Of a stretch of DNA of 9,509 bases, positions 1 to 7,159 are shown piece by piece; the stretch's first letter is position 1, and each line of letters begins with the position of its first letter. This stretch comes from an uncultured Treponema sp. Lineage in GTDB: Bacteria; Spirochaetota; Spirochaetia; Treponematales; Treponemataceae. The translations under genes were made by a program, and so were the position numbers. Location of the stretch: NCBI GenBank assembly GCA_947167745.1, contig CAMVJE010000058.1:1-9509 (forward strand). The letters are read 5' to 3'. The notes under the pieces were generated by a model. The model searched no databases. It was given only the letters and a program-made list of their open reading frames with translations, and was not told the DNA's origin.

Positions 1-617
<617 letters not shown>

Positions 618-641
618 TTTTTTTGCTTTGAAGGAGAACAG

Positions 642-1790
642 ATGAAAGTCGCAATTGTACACGACTGGCTTACAAATTACGGCGGAGCCGAAACATTTGT
701 TGAGTTATGGCTCAGAATGTACCCTCAGGCCGATATTTATACGCTTGTCTACGACAAAAAAAAGATGAAGGGCCACTTCGAGCAAAACAGAATTTACACA
801 TCATATTTGCAAAAACTTCCGTTTGCGACTAAGATTTACACAAAGCTCCTTAAATTCATGCCCAAAGCCTTTGAGTCTTTTGATTTATCCGGCTACGACC
901 TGGTTCTCTGCTCTTCTTCAAGTTGTGCAAAAGGCGTAATCGTTCCGCCATATATTCCCCAGATTGCATACATACATACACCAATGCGCTATGCATGGGA
1001 CTTGTATTTCGATTACAAAAAGCGAAGTGGCAGACTCACACGTTTTTTTATGAACAGATGGATGCCTGCAATTCGGCAATGGGATTATACATCGGCCCAA
1101 AGAATAGACACAATTGTGGCTAATTCATACTACATTGCAAGAAGAATCAAAAAATTCTGGAACAGGGATGCAACCGTAATATATTCTCCATTAAACCATA
1201 GAAGATTTTTTCCTGCAGATACCCCGCACCATGAGGATTTTTATGTTGCATTCTCAAGGCTTGTTCCATACAAACGAGTTGACTTAGCAATATCTGCCAT
1301 AAAAGGTAGTGGTCGAAAACTTATAGTTATAGGTGGAGGTTCTGAATCGAAAAAATTAAAGGAACTAGCACGAGGAGACAAAAATATTACTTTTACAGGA
1401 AAAGTGAGTGATGAAATTCTTAGAGGATACCTGCAAAAATGTCGAGCTCTAATTTTTTGCGCAGAAGAGGATTTCGGTCTCACACCACTTGAGACTCAGG
1501 CTTGTGGGCGTCCAGTGATTGCATTTGGTCGTGGTGGAGCTACAGAAACAATTATTGAAGGGAAAACTGGTGTTTTCTTTCCCAAGCAAGATACTGAATC
1601 TTTAAGAAAAGCGATTGAACGTTTTGAAATTCTTGATTCACAAAATAAGTTTAACACATATGAAATTGCATCTCACGCCAGAACTTTCACAGAAAAACGG
1701 TTTCGTGAAGAATTTTCGGCTATTGTTGAAAAAACCAAAAAAGAAATTTCTTTAAGATTTTCTGAGCCCGATATCATACAAACAAAATAG
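642..1790 (+). CDS. WbaZ-like GT4 family glycosyltransferase, first of two tandem paralogues
   Basis: Predicted cytoplasmic, retaining, GT-B fold glycosyltransferase (382 aa, usual GT4 length) using a nucleotide-sugar donor on a growing lipid-linked glycan. The N-terminal acceptor domain opens MKVAIVHDWLTNYGGAE, with the glycine loop at 14-15, and carries HTPMRYAWD at 112-120, typical of the WbaZ-like GT4 subgroup. The C-terminal donor domain has SRLVPYKR (R206, K211), a glycine-rich VIGGGSE at 229-235, and the EX7E motif E276-E284 in EEDFGLTPLE. The start has a good Shine-Dalgarno, AAGGAG at 631-636, five bases before the ATG. It is closely similar along its whole length to the next gene (my estimate is more than half of residues identical). 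Oddity: where relatives have PPVD before the donor domain, this protein has SPLN (182-185). WbaZ is a mannosyltransferase, but the sugar used here cannot be read from the sequence. Confidence 0.87.
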   Translation: MKVAIVHDWLTNYGGAETFVELWLRMYPQADIYTLVYDKKKMKGHFEQNRIYTSYLQKLPFATKIYTKLLKFMPKAFESFDLSGYDLVLCSSSSCAKGVIVPPYIPQIAYIHTPMRYAWDLYFDYKKRSGRLTRFFMNRWMPAIRQWDYTSAQRIDTIVANSYYIARRIKKFWNRDATVIYSPLNHRRFFPADTPHHEDFYVAFSRLVPYKRVDLAISAIKGSGRKLIVIGGGSESKKLKELARGDKNITFTGKVSDEILRGYLQKCRALIFCAEEDFGLTPLETQACGRPVIAFGRGGATETIIEGKTGVFFPKQDTESLRKAIERFEILDSQNKFNTYEIASHARTFTEKRFREEFSAIVEKTKKEISLRFSEPDIIQTK

Positions 1791-1803
1791 AATGTAAAAA
1801 GAT

Positions 1804-1819
1804 TTCGCAATTCTGCGAA
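1804..1819. repeat. Perfect 6-bp palindrome overlapping the internal -35 element (possible operator)
   Basis: TTCGCA (1804-1809), a 4-base spacer ATTC, then TGCGAA (1814-1819) form a perfect inverted repeat of two 6-bp arms. Its left arm is the candidate -35 hexamer. It is not followed by a T tract, so it does not look like a terminator. A regulator-binding site is an inference from position and symmetry only; I do not recognise the motif. Confidence 0.4.
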
Positions 1820-1832
1820 TATAGTGTATAAT
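1804..1832 (+). promoter_or_regulatory. Internal sigma70-type promoter upstream of the second glycosyltransferase
   Basis: In the 62-base gap between the paralogues there is a perfect -10 TATAAT at 1827-1832, and 17 bases upstream a -35 TTCGCA at 1804-1809 (4 of 6 match to TTGACA). Expected transcription start is near 1839, giving a very short leader that begins around the Shine-Dalgarno GGAGG (1841-1845), seven bases before the ATG at 1853. The second glycosyltransferase and downstream genes can therefore probably be transcribed independently of the AEP transaminase and the first glycosyltransferase. Confidence 0.6.
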
Positions 1833-1852
1833 ATAAAAGCGGAGGTTACCAG

Positions 1853-2989
1853 ATGAGAAGAATTGCGATTATACATGACTGGCTGGTGAGTTACGGGGGC
1901 GCAGAACGAGTCGTAGAGGAATTGCTCAAAATCTATCCAGAGGCCGATATTTTCACTTTAGTCTATGATGAAAAAAAAATGGGCAAAATTTTTCCTAAAG
2001 AAAAAGTTCACACATCTTTTATACAAAAATGGCCATTTGCAACTAAACTTTACACAAAATACCTCTCTTTCATGCCAAAAGCCTTTGAATCATTCGATTT
2101 GTCAAATTACAAGCTCGTAATCTGTTCATCATCATGCTGTGCAAAAGGTGTTATAACGCCCCCCCTCGTTCCCCATGTAGCGTATATTCACACCCCAATG
2201 CGCTATGCCTGGGATAAATATTTTGAATACAAAAAAAATAGTGGAAAACTTACCCGATATTTCATGAAAAAATGGATGGGTAAAATTCGTCTCTGGGATT
2301 ATGTTTCAAGCCAGCGGGTTGATACCCTGATTGCAAATTCAAACTTCATTTCTAGGCGAATTAAAAAATATTGGAACAGAGAATCAACAGTCGTCTACCC
2401 TCCTGTAGATGTAAAGACTATGCAACCAAACGGAAAACCGTCCGAAGATTTTTTCGTAGTTTTTAGTAGCTTTGTTCCATACAAGAGAATTGATCTTGCC
2501 ATTCAGGCTTGCGGAAACCTCAAAAAGAACCTTGTCGTTATTGGCTCGGGTTCGCAGGAAAAGGAGCTGAAAAAACTTGCTTCTCAATACAAAGATGCAA
2601 AAATCACCTTCACAGGCCGAATAAGCGATGAGGCAGTTCGTGACTATCTTCAGCGATGCCGAGCACTCATTTTCTGTGCCGAAGAAGATTTCGGAATCAT
2701 TCCAGTTGAGGCTCAGTCTTGCGGTCGTCCAGTAATTGCTTTCGGTAAGGGGGGCGTCCTTGAAACTGTAATAAATGGGAAAACAGGAACTTTTTTTGCC
2801 CATGCCACTCCGGATTCCGTCGAGAGAGCGATTCACCGCTTTGAGGAACTTGAAGCTCAAGGGGCTTTTGATGCGAATTTCATTTCAAATCATGCAAGGG
2901 AATTCTCAAGGGAGCGCTTTGCAAGTGAAATCAAGGAAGCTATTGACAATACTATAATCAAACTGGATGAGGAAACCAGCAAAAAATGA
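1853..2989 (+). CDS. WbaZ-like GT4 family glycosyltransferase, second of two tandem paralogues
   Basis: 378 aa, the same architecture as the preceding gene and presumably its duplicate. N terminus RIAIIHDWLVSYGGAE, HTPMRYAW at 113-120, PPVD at 183-186 (intact, unlike the upstream paralogue), glycine-rich VIGSGS at 229-234, and the donor-site EX7E E278-E286 in EEDFGIIPVE. The block before the donor lysine reads SSFVPYKR, so the arginine present in the first copy (R206) is serine here while K211 is kept; that arginine commonly contacts the nucleotide diphosphate in GT4 enzymes. The start is supported by GGAGG at 1841-1845. The stop overlaps the next start as ATGA at 2986-2989, indicating translational coupling. 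A run of nine A (1971-1979) lies early in the gene at the codons where the paralogue has eight. Probable role: a second, chemically related sugar addition in the same glycan; the sugar is unknown. Confidence 0.87.
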   Translation: MRRIAIIHDWLVSYGGAERVVEELLKIYPEADIFTLVYDEKKMGKIFPKEKVHTSFIQKWPFATKLYTKYLSFMPKAFESFDLSNYKLVICSSSCCAKGVITPPLVPHVAYIHTPMRYAWDKYFEYKKNSGKLTRYFMKKWMGKIRLWDYVSSQRVDTLIANSNFISRRIKKYWNRESTVVYPPVDVKTMQPNGKPSEDFFVVFSSFVPYKRIDLAIQACGNLKKNLVVIGSGSQEKELKKLASQYKDAKITFTGRISDEAVRDYLQRCRALIFCAEEDFGIIPVEAQSCGRPVIAFGKGGVLETVINGKTGTFFAHATPDSVERAIHRFEELEAQGAFDANFISNHAREFSRERFASEIKEAIDNTIIKLDEETSKK

Positions 2990-4059
2990 TGAAAATTGCC
3001 ATTGACTGCAGAATGTGTGGAAAAAGTGGAATCGGAGCCTTTATTGATGGAATCCTTCCACACATTCTTTCTACAGACAACGAGTTTTTACTTATTGGAC
3101 TTGATAATAACTCTAAAATTCCAATAATAAAAGATTCACAATACAATATTGCTAAAGTTACATTTTTACCTTGTGATATTTCTCCATTTTCACTAAAAGA
3201 GACTTTTTTCTTTCCTGCAAAGCTTTGCAAAAAAATTAATGAATGTTCGGCTTTCATATCACCTTATTGTAATATTCCATCAGGAATTCATATCCCTGTT
3301 TATTGCACGATTCATGATGTTGTATTTCTTGATGTAAAGCTTGCAGGAAGACTTGGGACATTCGCAAGAAAGCGCTTCTATTGTCATGCAGTTCGCAAAT
3401 CAAAGGCTATTTTTACTGTTTCAGAATTTAGCAAGAATAGAATTATCAAGCAGCTTAACTGCAATAAGCCTGTTCATGTTGTTCATTCAAGCGTTCCAGA
3501 ATATCTGCAGGAAGCTCTTTCTCCACTTCCTAAAAAAACGGACACAATTATCTTTATTGGAAACATAAAACACCATAAAGGGCTTCATACGCTCATACCA
3601 GCCTTTGAATTATTCCGTCTTCAATGCAAAAAAGAAGGCCTGCCAATCCCGAAACTATTGATTGTCGGTGAAAAGAATAATTTCAGGACAAAAGATACAG
3701 GCCTGTCAAACATTGCAGACACAGAGGGACTAGAATTCACTGGATTCATAAGCAATGAAAAATTAAAGGTTCTCCTTTCAGAGGCAAAGATTCTTGTTCA
3801 ACCATCTCTTTATGAAGGATTTGGGCTTCCTCCATTAGAAGCGCTTTCATGTGGAACAAGGGCAATTGTATCAGATATTCCAGTTTTCAGGGAGGTTTAT
3901 GAAGGTCTGCCAGTAATTTTTTTCCAAACTGAAAATACGGAAGATCTTTCCAATAAACTTCTTCTTATATGGAAAGAAAATAAAATTCTACCGCCAACAA
4001 AAAGCAAATATTCATTTCAGCTTACAGCAAGAGCAATGCTTTCAATAATAGACAATTAA
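2986..4059 (+). CDS. GT4 family glycosyltransferase (MtfB/WbdA-like type)
   Basis: 357 aa GT-B glycosyltransferase, of a different GT4 subgroup from the two upstream copies. The N terminus MKIAIDCRMCGKSGIGAFI has the glycine loop of the acceptor domain. Further blocks are TIHDVVFLD at 108-116, a domain-boundary VSEFSKNRI at 145-153, and the donor domain IGNIKHHKGLHTL (K198), LLIVGEK at 224-230, and YEGFGLPPLE with EX7E E277-E285. The start overlaps the preceding stop (ATGA); a second in-frame ATG directly follows at 2989, so the true start may be one codon later, and the Shine-Dalgarno is weak (GAGG at 2969-2972, rather far away), as expected for a coupled gene. Its codons are clearly more AT-rich than those of the AEP transaminase or ispG. 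Role inferred: adds another sugar to the lipid-linked intermediate. Donor and acceptor unknown. Confidence 0.83.
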   Translation: MMKIAIDCRMCGKSGIGAFIDGILPHILSTDNEFLLIGLDNNSKIPIIKDSQYNIAKVTFLPCDISPFSLKETFFFPAKLCKKINECSAFISPYCNIPSGIHIPVYCTIHDVVFLDVKLAGRLGTFARKRFYCHAVRKSKAIFTVSEFSKNRIIKQLNCNKPVHVVHSSVPEYLQEALSPLPKKTDTIIFIGNIKHHKGLHTLIPAFELFRLQCKKEGLPIPKLLIVGEKNNFRTKDTGLSNIADTEGLEFTGFISNEKLKVLLSEAKILVQPSLYEGFGLPPLEALSCGTRAIVSDIPVFREVYEGLPVIFFQTENTEDLSNKLLLIWKENKILPPTKSKYSFQLTARAMLSIIDN

Positions 4060-4074
4060 ATGCTCTTGCTGTAA
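4022..4074. repeat. Perfect 14-bp inverted repeat at the glycosyltransferase/wbaP junction
   Basis: TTACAGCAAGAGCA (4022-4035) and its exact reverse complement TGCTCTTGCTGTAA (4061-4074) are separated by 25 bases containing the stop codon of the upstream gene. In RNA this is a long hairpin that ends 12 bases before the wbaP ATG. No T tract follows, so it is not a classical intrinsic terminator. The left arm is coding (LTARA) and the right arm is not. Likely an RNA element for transcript stability, processing, or control of wbaP translation; the role is inferred. Confidence 0.7.
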
Positions 4075-4086
4075 AATATTGGTGCT

Positions 4087-5511
4087 ATGACAAACGAAGA
4101 ATACAAAAAGTTTTTCAAGAAAAATTTTTGGCGAACAAGCTCATTTACCTCAGGTACGGCATTCATGATTGTCGATGCCATTGTTGTCATGCTTTGTATC
4201 GGTATTTCATTTTTCATTATAAATTTCATAAATCATTCATGGATTAATTTCCGTTCCTTCATCACATATTGGGTATATCTTCCCCCGATGATGGCCGTTT
4301 TTTATGCGGCTGGCCTTTATCCAGGACTTGTCTATCCACCGGCTGATGAAGTAAAAAAATTCGGTATTTGTTCATTTTTTGTTTTCGTAGGAATTGCCCT
4401 CTCTATCACCGTGGAAGAAGCAGATGACAAATTGCCTATAATCGTTGCCTTAATTCTGGCAACGCCTTTTGCCCTTATTCTTCTTCCGGCCTCCAGGGAA
4501 CTTGCCCGCACGATTTTTTCAAAACAAAAGTGGTTTGGCGTTCCGGCGGTTATTTATGTTTCTGGCAATTCCGGCGATGTAATCATCAAGCGTCTTATGA
4601 ACAGGCCAGATCTAGGCTATAAACCTGGAATGATTGTAGACAGCAAGGCTCTCTTCCCAACGGAAAAATTCGGTATTCCTCTTTATCCTCCTTCAGAAGA
4701 AAGTTTTTCGCTTGTTAAGTCTTTTGGAATCAAAGTCGCTATCCTGTGTGACTATGACCGGGACACGACCTACATAAACTCTTACTATCGCTACACAATT
4801 CAAGTTCCACGGATTAATGATATTTCTACAATCAGCACAAATGTCAGGGATTTTGGAGGCATTCTGGGCTTTTCTTCAACCCACAACCTCACTAAGCGGC
4901 TCAGTTTATTCTGGAAACGCTTCATCGACATCTTCCTTCTTCTTATATCCTGCCCGCTTACACTTCCAGTTACATTCGTCGTAGCCTTGCTGATTAAAAT
5001 AACTAGCCCTGGCCCAGTTTTCTACGGGCACAAAAGATCCGGCAAGAATGGCAGGGAATTCAAATGCTGGAAATTCCGCTCCATGGTAATCGATGCTGAC
5101 AAGCAGCTGGAAAAAATTCTTGCTGAGAACCCGGAAATGCGCCGGGAATGGGAAAAAGACCGTAAATTTACAAATGATCCCCGTGTCACTAAAATAGGCA
5201 AAATCTTGCGCAAGACAAGCATTGATGAGCTTCCTCAGTTCTTTAATGTTCTTACCGGGGAAATGAGTTTTGTCGGTCCTCGTCCTGTCACCGAACCTGA
5301 GCTTGTAAAATATGGAAACAAGGCAAAATTCATTCTTTCTGTTAAGCCTGGCTTAAGCGGTATGTGGCAGATTTCTGGCCGAAGCGATACAGGCTATGAG
5401 GAGCGGGTCACTTTGGATTCCTACTACATTCAAAACTGGTCTGTCTGGCTTGACATATGGATTATAATCAAGACAATTTATGTCGTTCTCAGGGGAAAAG
5501 GTGCATATTAG
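4087..5511 (+). CDS. wbaP: Undecaprenyl-phosphate hexose-1-phosphate transferase, WbaP type
   Basis: Membrane phosphoglycosyl transferase that moves a sugar-1-phosphate from a UDP-sugar to undecaprenyl phosphate, the committed first step of O-antigen or exopolysaccharide repeat assembly at the inner membrane. Its 474 aa match the full-length WbaP (about 476 aa). Four hydrophobic segments lie near 24-48, 61-79, 92-108 and 117-134, followed by a soluble regulatory-like domain (about 150-270). A membrane-inserted helix at 279-305 leads into the catalytic domain: SPGPVFYGHKR (307-317), FKCWKFRSM (325-333), NDPRVTKIG (363-371), the catalytic Asp-Glu pair D380-E381 in SIDELPQ, SFVGPRP (394-400), KPGLSGMWQISGR (420-432) and a terminal GAY. 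WbaP itself uses galactose; the sugar here is not determinable. Only a poor Shine-Dalgarno (GGTG two bases before the ATG) is present, an in-frame TAA at 4072-4074 limits upstream starts, and a long inverted repeat sits just upstream, so initiation may be coupled or regulated. Confidence 0.9.
   Translation: MTNEEYKKFFKKNFWRTSSFTSGTAFMIVDAIVVMLCIGISFFIINFINHSWINFRSFITYWVYLPPMMAVFYAAGLYPGLVYPPADEVKKFGICSFFVFVGIALSITVEEADDKLPIIVALILATPFALILLPASRELARTIFSKQKWFGVPAVIYVSGNSGDVIIKRLMNRPDLGYKPGMIVDSKALFPTEKFGIPLYPPSEESFSLVKSFGIKVAILCDYDRDTTYINSYYRYTIQVPRINDISTISTNVRDFGGILGFSSTHNLTKRLSLFWKRFIDIFLLLISCPLTLPVTFVVALLIKITSPGPVFYGHKRSGKNGREFKCWKFRSMVIDADKQLEKILAENPEMRREWEKDRKFTNDPRVTKIGKILRKTSIDELPQFFNVLTGEMSFVGPRPVTEPELVKYGNKAKFILSVKPGLSGMWQISGRSDTGYEERVTLDSYYIQNWSVWLDIWIIIKTIYVVLRGKGAY
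5491..5503 (+). promoter_or_regulatory. Shine-Dalgarno that favours a GTG start for the outer-membrane protein gene
   Basis: AGGGGA at 5491-5496 lies four to five bases before GTG at 5501, inside the end of wbaP. The upstream in-frame ATG at 5480 has no recognisable Shine-Dalgarno and would add seven polar residues before the signal peptide. The GTG is therefore preferred. Confidence 0.6.
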
Positions 5512-7156
5512 GCTCCTTTTTATTCTCTTAAGTAGTTTTTTTCTCTTTTTTCCTTTTTATGCCCAAAGTGAAACCTTTTACCAGATTTCAGATGTATCTT
5601 ATGAGCTTGATAAAACCAGAGAAAAAGATTTAAAGCGTGTCGTTCCCCTTGATACAGAAAGAATATTTAAAAACCGACAAGAGCTGGAATCTTATTTGCA
5701 AGACCTTCATCAAAGACTTATGAACACAAGGGCCTTTCAGGAAGTAAAAATCATCAGTCCTCTTGAAAATTCAAATGAAGAAAATCATGCTGGCTTGTTT
5801 GAGACAGAAAATTTGAATGAAGAAGAGACTTCACTTTATTCAGAAACTTCACCGGATGAAATAAAAAAAATATCACTTAAAATTTCTGCTCAGGATTCAA
5901 AACATCTTTTGATTCTTCCCTATCCAAAATACGATTCAAACAGCGGCTTTATCTTTAAGATTAAGGTCAAAGATGTCAATTTTCTTGGTACGATGAACAC
6001 CCTTGATTTCGGACTTTTTGCAGGCTTAAAGGAAGATACAAGCAGTTCCGAGCAAAATCTAACTTTCGGCGGAGAATTCAATTACCGATACCCATTTTAT
6101 GCAGGTCCTTTTGTTTGCTCTTGGAACAATTCTTTTGATCTCGAATATACCTGCGGAATCAGAGAATTGGAATTTCACACGGGAACGGGATTAACTTTTT
6201 CACTCCCCTTCAAGCGATTTTCTTTTGTCCTTGATGTCAGCGAAAAGATAAACCGTGATTTGGAATATGAGACCTATAATGACGCAACTCATTTTACCAG
6301 CGACTTAAACCTGTCCATGCCCGTAAAAATCACAGAAATTGAAAACTGGGGTTTTGTCTATTGGACTCCTTATGTTGACGGAAAAGCAAGCTATGATAAA
6401 GACGGAATAAACATTAAAAATGACGATCTTGCAAGTCCAGTTCTTTCAATGGGACAGGCAATTTCCACGACGAGAATCAACTGGTATGGGAATTTCAGGA
6501 GCGGTCTTTCTGCAAAAATCGGTCATTCCCTGGGCTATGACTTTAAACAAGATGAAACAGAGCCAAGGCTTTTCGGTGAAATTCAGGCTTTCAAGTCCTT
6601 TTCTTATGTCGGAATCAACACTAGATTAACGGCTTTTCTTACAAAATCCAATCGGGGAATGGTTGGAAATCTTATCCGCGGTGTTCGAGACAAGCAAAAA
6701 TATGTGAATTATGACGGAAAAGAAATTGGAACAACACGAGCCTTGAAATCATCAAGTGCCATTGTCCTAAACATTGACATTCCAATTCACTTGATTACGA
6801 CACGATGGCTTGACTGGTCGGATGCGATTTTTGGAGAAGATTCATGGTTTTCACGAACATTCGCATGGACTGACAAATTTAACTTTGAACTGCAAGCGTC
6901 TCCTTTTGTAGACATTGCCCTTACAAAAAATGAAGTCACCGGAAGGCTTTTTGACTTAAGAGACGGTTGGTATACGGGCGGAATTGAGTTTCTTGTATTT
7001 CCAGAACGCTGGAAAGGAATCGTAATGAGGGCAAGCCTTGGAATAGATCTGGGCAGGGCGATAATCGCAAAAAACTATCCCAGCAAAATTGACATGAGCT
7101 GGCGTGAAAATGTAAAAAAATACGAGATTTATGCGGGAATCGGCCTTCACTATTAA
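5501..7156 (+). CDS. Omp85-superfamily-like outer-membrane beta-barrel protein with a single POTRA-like domain
   Basis: 551 aa from the GTG start (558 if ATG 5480 is used). A signal peptide is clear: a short basic start, a strongly hydrophobic core (residues 5-20), and a cleavage site near AQS-E (23/24). Residues about 26-133 have the beta-alpha-alpha-beta-beta order of a POTRA domain, with helix RQELESYLQDLHQRLMNTRAF then strand QEVKIIS; an unusually acidic insert (about 88-120, rich in E and N) splits the last two strands. From about 134 alternating hydrophobic strands suggest a barrel, opening with DSNSGFIF and VNFLGTMN, as in Omp85 barrels (NFLG or NLFG). IRGV at 392-395 resembles the (V/I)RG(F/Y) signature of the Omp85 loop, followed by strand IVLNIDIPIHL. 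The C terminus YAGIGLHY ends in an aromatic, as outer-membrane proteins do. The first 11 bases overlap wbaP, implying coupled expression and a role in surface-glycan delivery or insertion. The family is a motif reading by eye; a different barrel is possible. Confidence 0.68.
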   Translation: MHIRLLFILLSSFFLFFPFYAQSETFYQISDVSYELDKTREKDLKRVVPLDTERIFKNRQELESYLQDLHQRLMNTRAFQEVKIISPLENSNEENHAGLFETENLNEEETSLYSETSPDEIKKISLKISAQDSKHLLILPYPKYDSNSGFIFKIKVKDVNFLGTMNTLDFGLFAGLKEDTSSSEQNLTFGGEFNYRYPFYAGPFVCSWNNSFDLEYTCGIRELEFHTGTGLTFSLPFKRFSFVLDVSEKINRDLEYETYNDATHFTSDLNLSMPVKITEIENWGFVYWTPYVDGKASYDKDGINIKNDDLASPVLSMGQAISTTRINWYGNFRSGLSAKIGHSLGYDFKQDETEPRLFGEIQAFKSFSYVGINTRLTAFLTKSNRGMVGNLIRGVRDKQKYVNYDGKEIGTTRALKSSSAIVLNIDIPIHLITTRWLDWSDAIFGEDSWFSRTFAWTDKFNFELQASPFVDIALTKNEVTGRLFDLRDGWYTGGIEFLVFPERWKGIVMRASLGIDLGRAIIAKNYPSKIDMSWRENVKKYEIYAGIGLHY

Positions 7157-7159
7157 TTC

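Noticed and set aside
1804..1819. Palindrome read as a terminator of the first glycosyltransferase
   Set aside because: The stem is only 6 bp and AT-containing, and a promoter -10 rather than a T tract follows it.
2384..2860. 158-codon minus-strand open frame inside the second glycosyltransferase
   Set aside because: The plus-strand frame carries the conserved GT4 donor-domain motifs over the same bases; the antisense product has no family features.
4022..4074. Inverted repeat read as a transposon end or intrinsic terminator
   Set aside because: There is no transposase, target-site duplication or T tract. wbaP directly downstream is part of the same functional set, so full termination is unlikely.
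5480..5500. ATG at 5480 as start of the outer-membrane protein
   Set aside because: No Shine-Dalgarno, and it would put extra polar residues ahead of the signal peptide; GTG 5501 with AGGGGA fits better. It cannot be fully excluded.
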